A stretch of DNA of 64,000 bases, taken from Ascarosepion bandense (taxonomy: Eukaryota > Mollusca > Cephalopoda > Sepiida > Sepiidae). The stretch lies in the NCBI GenBank assembly GCA_037127315.1, contig JBBBDQ010001122.1, positions 5,125,001 to 5,189,000 on the forward strand. Reading direction: 5' to 3'. A model generated the notes under the pieces. That model was given only the letters and a program-made list of their open reading frames with translations. It did not search any database and was not told where the DNA came from. Below, piece after piece: positions 42,430-51,012 of the stretch (positions within the stretch are counted from its first letter, which is position 1; each line of letters opens with the position of its first letter). Made by a program: the position numbers and the translations under genes.

Positions 42430-42565
42430 TTTAGGGTTAACGATTTGCCCATAGCTGGTGCTACCACTCCGGGTCTAGGTGGACCTGGGAACAACAGCAA
42501 TTCCATGCTCCTCACAACCTTCCAATCAGAGGCCTTGCTGCCGGATGCAGTTTGCCGTCATACCC
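42430..42565 (+). repeat. Dispersed repeat, mate of 25230-25445
   Basis: Same blocks: GCCCATAGCTGG, GGAACAACAGCAA, CAATCAGAGGCCTTGCTGCC. Confidence 0.65.
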
Positions 42566-42569
42566 AGAA

Positions 42570-43440
42570 CTCAGAGGGTTAAGATTTAAAAGTAACGTGT
42601 TAACGAATTCTTCTTTCTTACGTTTTTATTTTCTTTTTAGTTATTTTTTTTTTCCTGAAGTCAAAGGTACTTGGCATTCCCAAAGGGTTTCCTGCCTGAC
42701 TACTGCTTAGCTTCAGGCGTTGTAACAGGAGTAAACGCAGTGGCTGTATAACTAACTATCGTAGAATCAGCTGAAGTAGGTTCGCGAGAAATACTTGTAG
42801 GTTGGGTAGCTGGCTGAGGTGGGGATAACGACAAAGTGATGGTTTGTTGTAATAGTCGTTGTTGTGAGGGCTTTCCTCGCAGTTGAATGACTGTCCCCCA
42901 CGCGTTACAGACGTGTGTTCATTAATGATTGATGCGCTCGGCCTTAACCACTCTTTGCCGACCAGCCTTGCTTGACCAGTCTGCTTTCGGAATAAACGCT
43001 GGATATTAAACAGAATATGTAAGATAATCGAATACACGTATGCTAAGGTAGCAAACCTGCGTACATACATGTACTAATAAAAAAAGAATACGAATAGAAT
43101 TTCGGTTATAAACAGAACAGTTACTTAGGAATGAATACACGCAGACAACGTAATGTCTGGCACAAGACCGCGTTTATGGAGTGCTCAGCAAAGATACAAC
43201 AGTGTTTGAATTAACATACCAAACTTATCAACAGACATATATAAAATTCCTCAAGCATAAAAGTTTATAGACTTCTTGAAACACATATACATACATGTAA
43301 TAAACCTAGAGTAATTTCAATATACAGACATAGAGGGATTTTAATAATAATTATTTATATTGCATATTCTACTAAAATAATTACTAATATTGCATATACA
43401 TAGGTACAGAGAAGCTGATATAAACTTTTATATTTATAGA
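42570..43440. other. Unassigned DNA, no recognised gene
   Basis: 42700-43070 is GC-richer than average and carries a 104-aa minus frame (43070-42756) with no recognised motif. It resembles no repeat elsewhere in the window, so it could be an LTR or host sequence. Confidence 0.35.
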
Positions 43441-43475
43441 AATATCTACAGGGGGATATTCATCATTACAGTGCC

Positions 43476-43576
43476 ATGGCGGACTTCGAACGATCTTTGA
43501 TATTCTTCTGTGGAATTTTTACCATTTTCATATTTTTAAAGCCGGTTCCTGTTAATCTAGAAGTTTTACGAAAAGG
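43476..43576 (+). CDS. Candidate first coding exon of an unidentified gene
   Basis: An ATG in good context (GTGCCATGG) opens a 33-codon frame: MADFERSLIFFCGIFTIFIF then LKPVPVNLEVLRK. The Phe/Ile-rich middle could be a signal anchor or membrane segment. It runs to AAAAGG, followed by GTAGGT, a plausible donor. Without splicing it stops two codons later. No family is recognised and no downstream exon was located. Confidence 0.22.
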
Positions 43577-43718
43577 GTAGGTACCTTTAGCAATTTATTT
43601 CTTATTTATTTGTGTATATATATATAATTTAACATTTACATTTGAACATGTAAATAACTACTACAAATTGTTTTTTCAATGTCGAAACAAAATGTTCAAA
43701 ATATGTAAACAGAGCTAT

Positions 43719-43756
43719 TCTGTATCTATCTATCTATCTATCTATCTATATCTATA

Positions 43757-43798
<42 letters not shown>
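43719..43798. repeat. (TCTA)n(TA)n microsatellite
   Basis: TATC tetranucleotides passing into TA dinucleotides. Confidence 0.95.
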
Positions 43799-43799
<1 letters not shown>

Positions 43800-43896
43800 C
43801 AGCTCAGTTCATACTACATTGAGCGGTGTATTATTAACGCCTCAATAATAATATTATGCATGTGTGTATCGTCACATGTATAATTATTAATTCACG

Positions 43897-43900
<4 letters not shown>

Positions 43901-43946
<46 letters not shown>

Positions 43947-43949
43947 TAT
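43901..43949. repeat. (TA)n microsatellite
   Basis: TA run between inverted GTTACGT/ACGTAAC-type flanks. Confidence 0.95.
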
Positions 43950-43993
43950 AAAAGAAGAAATTACGTTCAAATTACTATATATAGTTACGTAAC

Positions 43994-43999
<6 letters not shown>

Positions 44000-44055
<56 letters not shown>
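44000..44055. repeat. (GT)n microsatellite
   Basis: Pure GT run. Confidence 0.97.
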
Positions 44056-44060
<5 letters not shown>

Positions 44061-44423
44061 TTGAACGTAATTTCTTTGTGGATACTTATATTTCTGTAGG
44101 CGCTCAGTTTATATTTTATATATCATATTTATTTTTGCCTACCGGCCTGAATTTTCAAAAAATCTTATTAAACAAAATGCATTCTCTGATTTTTCAATCA
44201 ATCCAATTTTTTATTACTTTAATCGCTATTTTTAGTGGATACCCATGTTTGAGTTTATTTTAAATATTTCGTCTAAGCGTCCTGCAGATTCGAGATGAAT
44301 ACATTTTTTTTATTCTCGAATGTGCAAGCCAGTACACGAAGTATAATACCAGATAACATTATTTCAGTATAACAGAAACGGAACGTCTATTAAAACATGG
44401 GTACCCATTAAAAACAATGTTTA

Positions 44424-44425
<2 letters not shown>

Positions 44426-44460
<35 letters not shown>
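44426..44460. repeat. (GT)n microsatellite
   Basis: Pure GT run. Confidence 0.97.
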
Positions 44461-44461
<1 letters not shown>

Positions 44462-44690
44462 AGGCAACAATCTTTCTTTAATGCATGATTCCTTAAAAGA
44501 AATATTTAGTTCTTCATCGTTATTTTTATTTTTTTGTTTTTGTCTCCGTATGATGGTCTTTTCTTTATTTTTTATTTTGACATAATAAATATTTTTAAAA
44601 ATTGTCCAAGAAAACACTTGTACGCATAAAAAAATAAAACATGATAATAAAAAAACAAAAAAAAAGTACTTTCTCTTGTCGGTCTGTTCA

Positions 44691-44692
<2 letters not shown>

Positions 44693-44757
<65 letters not shown>
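44693..44757. repeat. (CA)n(TA)n microsatellite
   Basis: CA dinucleotides then TA dinucleotides; upstream flank of the next SINE-H copy. Confidence 0.97.
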
Positions 44758-44758
<1 letters not shown>

Positions 44759-44849
44759 GCTATTTACGCTCTCACACCCTGATTGTGCACTCTGGAAGAA
44801 TGGAAGACTTTGAAAAACAGTAGCTACTCTGGTATGTACGCATCGCTCA

Positions 44850-45067
44850 TTCCGTAATGAATGAGAGCACCCTGGCTATTGGGCGTGTATAATGATAATG
44901 TATACGCTAAAAAGTCTGTCTTCTTCTACCGAACGCCCATAGCCCAGAGGCAGAACCGCCGACTGACGCCAATTCGGTCGGGTTTCAATCCTGGGTTAAA
45001 AGCAATCGGAGTCTAACCGTACTGATAAGCTGTGATACAGCGAAACAGATCTGTCTACGGATGACAC

Positions 45068-45075
<8 letters not shown>
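44850..45075 (+). mobile_element. SINE-H copy 2 (hammerhead SINE)
   Basis: 5' module with GGCTATTGGGCGTGTATAAT and an inverted echo GTATACGC; tRNA-like promoter with A-box-like ATAGCCCAGAGGCAGAA and B-box-like CGGGTTTCAATCCTGGG; hammerhead at 45011-45065; TA repeats at the 3' end. Same subfamily as 46801-47020. Confidence 0.78.
45011..45065 (+). ncRNA. Hammerhead ribozyme motif, SINE-H copy 2
   Basis: Stem I CCGTA/TACGG plus outer GTC/GAC; stem II GCTGT/ACAGC perfect around GAT; GAAAC intact; stem III ACA/TGT around GATC; GTC triplet ending at 45055. The catalytic box reads CTGATAA (45022-45028) instead of CTGANGA, a change at a conserved G, so this copy is probably inactive though perfectly folded otherwise. 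Confidence 0.72.

Positions 45076-45102
<27 letters not shown>
45074..45102. repeat. (TA)n microsatellite
   Basis: TA run at the 3' end of SINE-H copy 2. Confidence 0.95.
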
Positions 45103-45105
<3 letters not shown>

Positions 45106-45164
45106 GAAGGTTAACGAAATAGTCTTTAAACATTATTTTGACATTATTTTTGATCGATACTATG

Positions 45165-45340
45165 TGGATAGGGGTCGCAGGTTCGAATCCTTCCGAATGA
45201 CACACATTTTCGTAACAAAAATTTATCGTAAATAATCAGGACGATAGAAATAAATATATATACTGTTTGATTATAAACAAAATATCTACTTAAATACGAG
45301 TATCGATCCAAAATAATGTTCAAACAAATCATTTCATATA
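45165..45340 (+). mobile_element. SINE-L copy, partial
   Basis: Starts within the tRNA-like head (GGGTCGCAGGTTCGAATCCT), then ACACATTTTCGTAACAAAAA and the body to TAATGTTCAAACAAATCATT. Confidence 0.75.
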
Positions 45341-45344
45341 TATA

Positions 45345-45930
45345 TATATAGTACACTGACAGATATAGGTCTTAGCCTCCTGCGAAATTCTGATATTTAG
45401 AAATTTGGTCAGGTTTTGAAAAATTTGAAAAGAGAACTTTTCAGCAAACACTCCTATACATAATATCAAATACATATTCAAAACTTTATATTATATATAG
45501 TAATGTATATCTCATTAAGATTTTATATAAAATACGAATATAAACATGTATATAGATATCGTATATCTTATAAATAGATAGACATAAGATGTGTCACACC
45601 CACATTAGCGTTTATCAGAACATGGTTTGACGATCATTTGACGTGTGAAAGAGATAGTCACGATACAGTGTTGATTTCTATGTCCTACGCTTACATCTTT
45701 CCAAATGGAACAATAATGAGTGTGATTTCTTATGGGAAGCAATCTTTCTTTTAAACATGTTTCCTTGAATATGACAGACAAGAAAAATTTAATGTATTTT
45801 TTATTTTTTTTTATTTTTTTTTTTTTCAGTATTTTTAGATTTTCCCATTGGTGGGAGTAGGAGGGTGCAAAAATTGTCCGTTATTCAACCACTCTCAGCC
45901 ATTTCTTTTAACATGACGCAAGAATAACTA
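45345..45930. other. AT-rich DNA, no recognised features
   Basis: TA-rich flanks and T runs (45800-45830); no coding signal. Confidence 0.5.
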
Positions 45931-45936
45931 GTAAAT

Positions 45937-46548
45937 TTATTCAATAAAATCGCCATTAGCTTTAACCACGGCCTCTAGACGACTTCTGAATCTCCTGTAA
46001 CTTTTCTGGCCGGTCTCCTTGTTTAAGTTGATGAATACAGCCATAATCCATACCTTCAGTTTATGTTTGGTGTTATATGAAATTCCATGGGTCTCTCGCT
46101 CAACTGCACCCACACATAATAATCCAGGGGGTTGCAGTCTGGGGAGTTAGTAGGATAGATTTAAGGGGTGATGTGGTCAAACAATGATTGGGTTCTCTTG
46201 CTTTTGTGGCATTGTGGTGATTTCTGTTGGCTGACATAAGGTCTTCCAGCAGCCACCCTCATGACCCAGGGCAGAACTACCTCCTCAAGGCATTTGTGAT
46301 AGGCTTCCCTGTTGAGTCTGAGGCTATCACCAACAAATTCTAAAATTCTTTTCTTACCAAAAAGATCAGAGAGAGTTTTCTGATTCCCTGTAAGTTCGTA
46401 ATCACTCATCCACCTCTTTTCGAATCCTATGCACAATCCTCAGATTGACATCCAAAATCTCTGAAAAGTTCGTATTGGAAATTCTGGCGCGAATGCCAAG
46501 CAATACAGCATGCTGCTTCCAAATTTCTGATAGATCAAATTGCATCAT
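45937..46548 (-). pseudogene. Mariner-like transposase pseudogene
   Basis: From ATG 46548: MQFDLSEIWKQHAVLLGIRA and RIVHRIRKEVDE (helix-turn-helix region). A large gap in the expected core follows, then NREAYHKCLEEVVLPWVMRV, AAGRPYVSQQKSPQCHKSKR, and LPRLQPPGLLCVGAVERETH in shifted frames, ending AVVKANGDFIE with stop at 45937-45939. In active relatives the QQDSAPCH and NSPDCNPLDYY motifs carry catalytic Asp residues; here QQKSPQ has lost the Asp and the last motif is broken. Confidence 0.8.
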
Positions 46549-46755
46549 GGTGGTCTTTTTTTTACAGACTGTGCCCAACTGACCCTACTATATTGTGAAG
46601 TCGACAAAATCAAAAACAAACAACGTGCATGAGCAAATATATATATAATGTAGACAATTTAACTATCGCACTCATCTATATAATTCTAAACTATATGTAT
46701 ATAGCAAATTTTAAAGTATATATATAAATGTATAGATATATAGCAAATTTTAAAG

Positions 46756-46756
46756 T

Positions 46757-46800
<44 letters not shown>
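46756..46800. repeat. (TA)n microsatellite
   Basis: TA run at the 3' end of SINE-H copy 3. Confidence 0.95.
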
Positions 46801-46804
<4 letters not shown>

Positions 46805-47020
46805 ATCCGCAGACAGATCTGTTTCGCTGAATCACAACTCATCAGTACGGTTAGACAGGCGACTGCTTTTTACCCTGGATTGAAACTGGACCGAATTGGC
46901 GTCAGTCGGCGATTCTACCTCTGAGCTAAGGGACTCTCGGTAGAAGGAGGCAAACTTTTAGCGTGTATATTATCATTATACACGCCCAATAGCTGAGAGT
47001 GTTCTAATTCATTGCTGAAA
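46801..47020 (-). mobile_element. SINE-H copy 3 (hammerhead SINE)
   Basis: On the minus strand: 5' module with palindrome-like GTGTATAATGATAATATACA, A-box-like TTAGCTCAGAGGTAGAAT, B-box-like CAGTTTCAATCCAGGG, then hammerhead and TA repeats. Both flanks are TA repeats. Confidence 0.8.
46802..46856 (-). ncRNA. Hammerhead ribozyme motif with intact core, SINE-H copy 3
   Basis: CTGATGA (46845-46839) and GAAAC intact. Stem II GTTG/CAGC with a G-U pair, loop TGATT. Stem III ACA/TGT around GATC. Cleavage triplet GTC with predicted cut between 46812 and 46811. Stem I CCGTA/TGCGG (one G-U) extended by GTC/GAC across an internal loop TAA/AT, the type I arrangement with room for loop contacts. This is the copy most likely to self-cleave. 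Confidence 0.8.
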
Positions 47021-47351
47021 TATATATATATAGTATATCGATGCAGCAGATAATTTTCTAAACATATACTGTTAAATATACGAGACAATGAATGTCTATT
47101 ATGTTTAATCATGAGCAGTTCTAAACGTTGTGCTTTGGCTTTAATTTCAGGTGAAAATAAAGACAAACATTGCCCAACATTTGGATATTTCAAGAAATTT
47201 CAAACCTGAAATTTATGAAGATGGCTCATGTTAGCCAAAAGTTTAGAACCAACAAAATAAAAAAATTATCCAAATGCTGGACAATTTTTGTGTATATTTT
47301 CGCCTGAAATTAAAAACAAAATACGATGTTTTTTTTTGTTTTTTGTTTTTT

Positions 47352-47818
47352 TAATCATATCACCCCAAGCAAGGCAAAAACGCCACTGATGCGCAGGGGG
47401 CTACGTAAGAGTGAAAAGATTGGGAAAGAGAAAAACCGGAAACCACAACCTAAACAGGAAACAAGGGATGAGCCTCTTCACCTGTTCAATAGACGTGGGT
47501 GGAGTGTGAACCGGGCGATAGTTTAGACTATCTACTCCAATTGAAAAAAAAAATAAAAATTTAAAAAAAAGAGTGAAAAGATTGGAGAAGAGAAAACCGG
47601 AAACCACAATCTGAACAGGAAACAAGGGATAAGCCTCTTCACCTGTTCAATAGACGTAGGTGGAGTGTGAACCGGGCGAGTGTTTAGACTATCTACTCCA
47701 ATTGAAAAAAATAAATAAATAAAAATAAAAAAAAGAGTGAAAAGATTGGAGAAGAGAAAAACCGGAAACCACAACCTGAACAGGAAACAAGGGATGAGCC
47801 TCTTCACCCGTTCAATAA
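47352..47818 (-). repeat. SINE-T tandem array of three units
   Basis: Full unit 47352-47545, then two truncated units starting at GAGTGAAAAGATTGG (near 47571 and 47734), joined through A-rich linkers (AATTGAAAAAAA...). The last stops at CACCCGTTCAATA. Open minus-strand frames across it are repeats of the same translation, not a gene. Confidence 0.9.
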
Positions 47819-47866
47819 CGGTTCATGATTAAACATAATAGACATTGATTGTCTTTTATATTTAAC

Positions 47867-47890
47867 AATTATATATATATATATATATTG
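47867..47890. repeat. (TA)n microsatellite
   Basis: Short TA run. Confidence 0.9.
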
Positions 47891-48079
47891 TTTTAAAATA
47901 TGATATATTTTTAGATAAGTGCTGAATATCAGGAAAAGATGTTGTGTAAATGAAAAAGTGTACACTGATGTCATCACCGAGTGGTGACAGTCTGTTTTAT
48001 GCTTGAACGCCGTCTTCATGTCCTGAAGAGAGCGTTCACCACTCGATGTGTCATCAATGTCGACTATATATATGTATAT

Positions 48080-48410
48080 ATTTGTTTAAACATTATCTTT
48101 AATGGGTACTCGTATTTGGGTAGACCTTCTGAGACTTTTTCTGTATTGTTGTTTGTTTGTTTGTTTTTGTTTTTTGTTTCGTTTTGTTTTGTTTTGTTTT
48201 TTTGTTTTGTTTTGTTTTTTTCATTATTAAGCGGTATATTTATTTATATCTATCGGACTGAATAATCGAGAAATCATGTTAGGAAAATATTTCTCGATTA
48301 TTCAGGCCGTTATACATAAATAGATATATTGCTTAATTATAAAAAAACAAAATAGAGTATCTATTCAAATACAAGTATCCATTAAAAATAATGTTTAAAC
48401 AAATAAATCA
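48080..48410. mobile_element. Inverted SINE-L body pair
   Basis: The left arm (TTGTTTAAACATTATCTTTA ... CGGACTGAATAATCGAGAAA) and right arm (GAATAATCGAGAAATATTTT on the complement, ... TAATGTTTAAACAAATAAAT) are inverted copies. The centre is near 48284. The left arm contains an extra G/T-rich insertion (48140-48225). Confidence 0.75.
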
Positions 48411-48574
48411 TAAATATGTCGGAGTTAATCCATTTCGTAAAGGATTTTGTAAAATTTCGAGTAAACTTGAACTTATTAAACAAAAGAGAAAATGAATTGA
48501 TACAGACAAAGAAATCCCTGTTGAAATACATTGATCCAGATTAATTTCTACTGTGGATTATAACCTTTCTTCTT

Positions 48575-48581
48575 TTTTTCT

Positions 48582-48612
<31 letters not shown>
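48575..48612. repeat. Poly-T tract
   Basis: T run with a few C interruptions. Confidence 0.9.
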
Positions 48613-48806
48613 GCTTCTGTTTACTTATCTTATGTCGGGCAATTTTTTGTTTGTTTGTAGTTTTAGGTGCGTTATTTGACAATTTTTTAAAAAATACAAT
48701 TCATCCACTTTTATTCTAAATTTAAAACATAAATCTCGCCCATCTTTAATACAAAATGTTTTTTTATTCAAAATAGATTTTTAAATATATATGAATTTAC
48801 TCGAGC

Positions 48807-48965
48807 TACAAGATTAGCAACTGGGTCCCACCCTTTTACTGTGAAACCAATAAAATGTAAATGCAACTTCTACTTTCAGCTTCTTTTCTCGCACTTCCCG
48901 CCCATGGAATTCCCTTCCGTTTACTTGCTTTACCGACAGCTACAATCTCCAAGAATTTAAATGTA
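48807..48965 (+). mobile_element. LINE-A C-terminal fragment (sense)
   Basis: Encodes the ATGSHPFTVKPIKCKCNFYF-like block and ends abruptly at CCAAGAATTTAAATGTAA, where an inverted copy begins. Confidence 0.7.
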
Positions 48966-49850
48966 AAGAGAAAGAGCAACAGAAGGTTGGGAACAGGTGT
49001 GAAGACAGTTGTGAAGGTAGAGAGAAAGGAAAAGAACAAGATATACCGGGTGATGTAGAAAGGACTGGAGTCAAGTGGATAAGAGATGGGAATTGACATT
49101 GCATTTAAATTCCTGGAGGTTGTAGCCGCCAGGAAAGCAAGTATATGAAAGGGAGTTGCACAGGCTGGAATTGCGAGAAAAGAAGCTGATGGAGTAGAAT
49201 TCTCGGCTGCATTTGGTTGATCTAACTGTAAATGGGTGTAACCAGTGAATTAAGTTCATCAGAGCAGAAGCTATGAAAATATTTGTAGAATAGACAGAGG
49301 GAAGCCACATCACGCGAGTGAGAAAGTGGCTGGAGTCGAGCTACTAAATCGGGTCCTATCACATTACAGATGCTCCTTTGGAGCCTGTCGAGAACACTGA
49401 GATGAACAGCAGGGATGCCTAACCATATATGACAGCAGTAATCTATACACGGACGGATTTTTATATGTCAAAGATGGGTTCAGGCGGAAAAAACTTCCTG
49501 GCCCGACATAGTGACCCCAACTTTCATAGCAGTGGATATAGCTATTGACTCAATTTAATAATTCCACTTGAGGTTGGAAGATAGGGTAAGGTCGAGGAGG
49601 CGCAGTATATTGCTTTCAGGGAGACTCGCTTGACCCATGCTTATGGTGGGGGCAGGAGAGGTTGCCTGTGATATGGCAACAGTATACAATGCACGGACGA
49701 ATGGCAGTTTTGTAAATGTAGAAAATGGATTCTGCCGAAAAAAAAAACTTCTGGCCTGACACAATGACCAAACTTTCGTTGTAGTAAATGAAGCTATTGA
49801 TTCAATGTAATCTCTCCACTTCATGTCAGTAAATATATATATATATTATT
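48966..49850 (-). mobile_element. LINE-A 3' fragment with internal duplication
   Basis: Minus strand carries the RT C-terminal region twice in part: MKWRDYIESIASFTTTKVWS at 49824, then MGQASLPESNILRLLDLTLS followed again by LKW at 49560-49570. Next come VLDRLQRSICN, LFYKYFH and the CSREFYSISFFSR block near 49190. Stops throughout. Confidence 0.78.
49831..49848. repeat. (TA)n microsatellite
   Basis: Short TA run at the 3' end of SINE-H copy 4. Confidence 0.85.
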
Positions 49851-50095
49851 AGTCATCCCCATACAAGCCTGTTTCGCTGTATCACTGCTCATCAGTGTGG
49901 CTAGATGCATCCACTTGCTTCTGGCCGGGATCGAAACTCAACCAATTTGGTGTCAGTCGGAGTCGCTACTCCCTAAGCCATCGACGCATGGAATCAGAGA
50001 AGGGAAATTTTAACGTGTTGTATAGAAGCAGTGTATACACACGCCAGTCACCGAAAGAACTCAATTCATTTCTGAAGAGTCACGCATATAGCAGA
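49850..50095 (-). mobile_element. SINE-H copy 4 (hammerhead SINE)
   Basis: Minus strand: 5' module with GAATTGAGTTCTTTCGGTGA and GGCGTGTGTATACACTG, tRNA-like promoter (GGCTTAGGGAGTAGCGACTC; B-box-like GAGTTTCGATCCCGGCC), hammerhead, TA repeat. Same subfamily as copy 1. Confidence 0.78.
49852..49906 (-). ncRNA. Hammerhead ribozyme motif, SINE-H copy 4
   Basis: CTGATGA (49895-49889) and GAAAC intact; stem II GCAGT/ACAGC with one mismatch; stem III ACA/TGT around GGCT; GTA triplet. Stem I CCACA/TGGGG has one mismatch, so it is less stable than the pairings of copies 1 and 3. Confidence 0.65.
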
Positions 50096-50152
50096 AGTGG
50101 AAACTGTTTTTAAATTTTTTTCTCCAGAGAACTCAATCATAATGAGAGCATA

Positions 50153-50161
<9 letters not shown>

Positions 50162-50209
<48 letters not shown>
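50162..50209. repeat. (GT)n microsatellite
   Basis: Pure GT run. Confidence 0.97.
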
Positions 50210-50210
<1 letters not shown>

Positions 50211-50339
50211 CTATTATTTTAGAAGTATTGCAATATTTTATTGTATTGACTGGTTAACTGGACAAAAATGGAATTGATTGAACCGTGTTCAAATTATGCC
50301 AGCGTTAGTTTGTATTTTCCAAGATGGCAGTACTAGATT

Positions 50340-50615
50340 GACGGAAAGGTCTCATTGATTTGTAGTTGAAATTACTATATTGTAACCGTAAGTTCTATGC
50401 TAACAGTTTCTTGAACCGCTCTTCTTGCTTGTGGAACTCTCTTCTTGCTTCTCAGTCAAATTTGTTCCTCAAAAATTTACATGCAATATCAGTTGTTACT
50501 TCTGTCTTGTCTTTTGATTGTCTTCTCTATGTAATAGCAGTTTTTTTTCTCATATTCTCTAACCTCTTGCATTCTTGTAGCTTTATTGCCTTGCTTGAGG
50601 TAAAGTGATTAAAAA
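50340..50615 (+). mobile_element. LINE-A 3'-end fragment (sense)
   Basis: Encodes CNRKFYANSFLNRSSCLWNS and ends with TTGCCTTGCTTGAGGTAAAG then TGATTAAAAAA. Confidence 0.85.
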
Positions 50616-50654
50616 ATGTCTACGTTTTCTCAGGGATCAGATGTGCGATTGTAC

Positions 50655-50690
50655 GCTGCTGCTGCTACTGCTGCTGCTGCTGCTGCTACC
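50655..50690. repeat. (CTG)n trinucleotide repeat
   Basis: About eleven CTG/CTA units. Confidence 0.9.
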
Positions 50691-50847
50691 ATGTAACCAT
50701 GTGCTAACAGTCGCAAGTTCTATGAAAAATAAATGGTTTCTGATGTATAACAATGAATACTCCAAAAATACTGTGAAAGACTCATGATATCCAGATAAGG
50801 AAAAATTTTATTCGATAAATATTTCTTCATATTAACATTATAACTTT

Positions 50848-50963
50848 TTTTTAAATCGGTATCACTCCACACAAGGTAGTAAACCACTAAAACAAAAGGA
50901 TTTACAAGATGTGAAAAAATTAGGAACAGAAACATGAATAGAAAGAAAAAATAGTAACCAGGT
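50848..50963 (-). mobile_element. LINE-A 3'-end fragment abutting the satellite
   Basis: ATCGGTATCACTCCACACAA plus TAGTAAACCACTAAAACA, antisense 3' terminus, ending near the satellite start. Confidence 0.65.
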
Positions 50964-51012
50964 AGACAATTGCTGTGGCGAAATCTTCGTCGCCAAGCTG
51001 TTGTGGCCTGTT

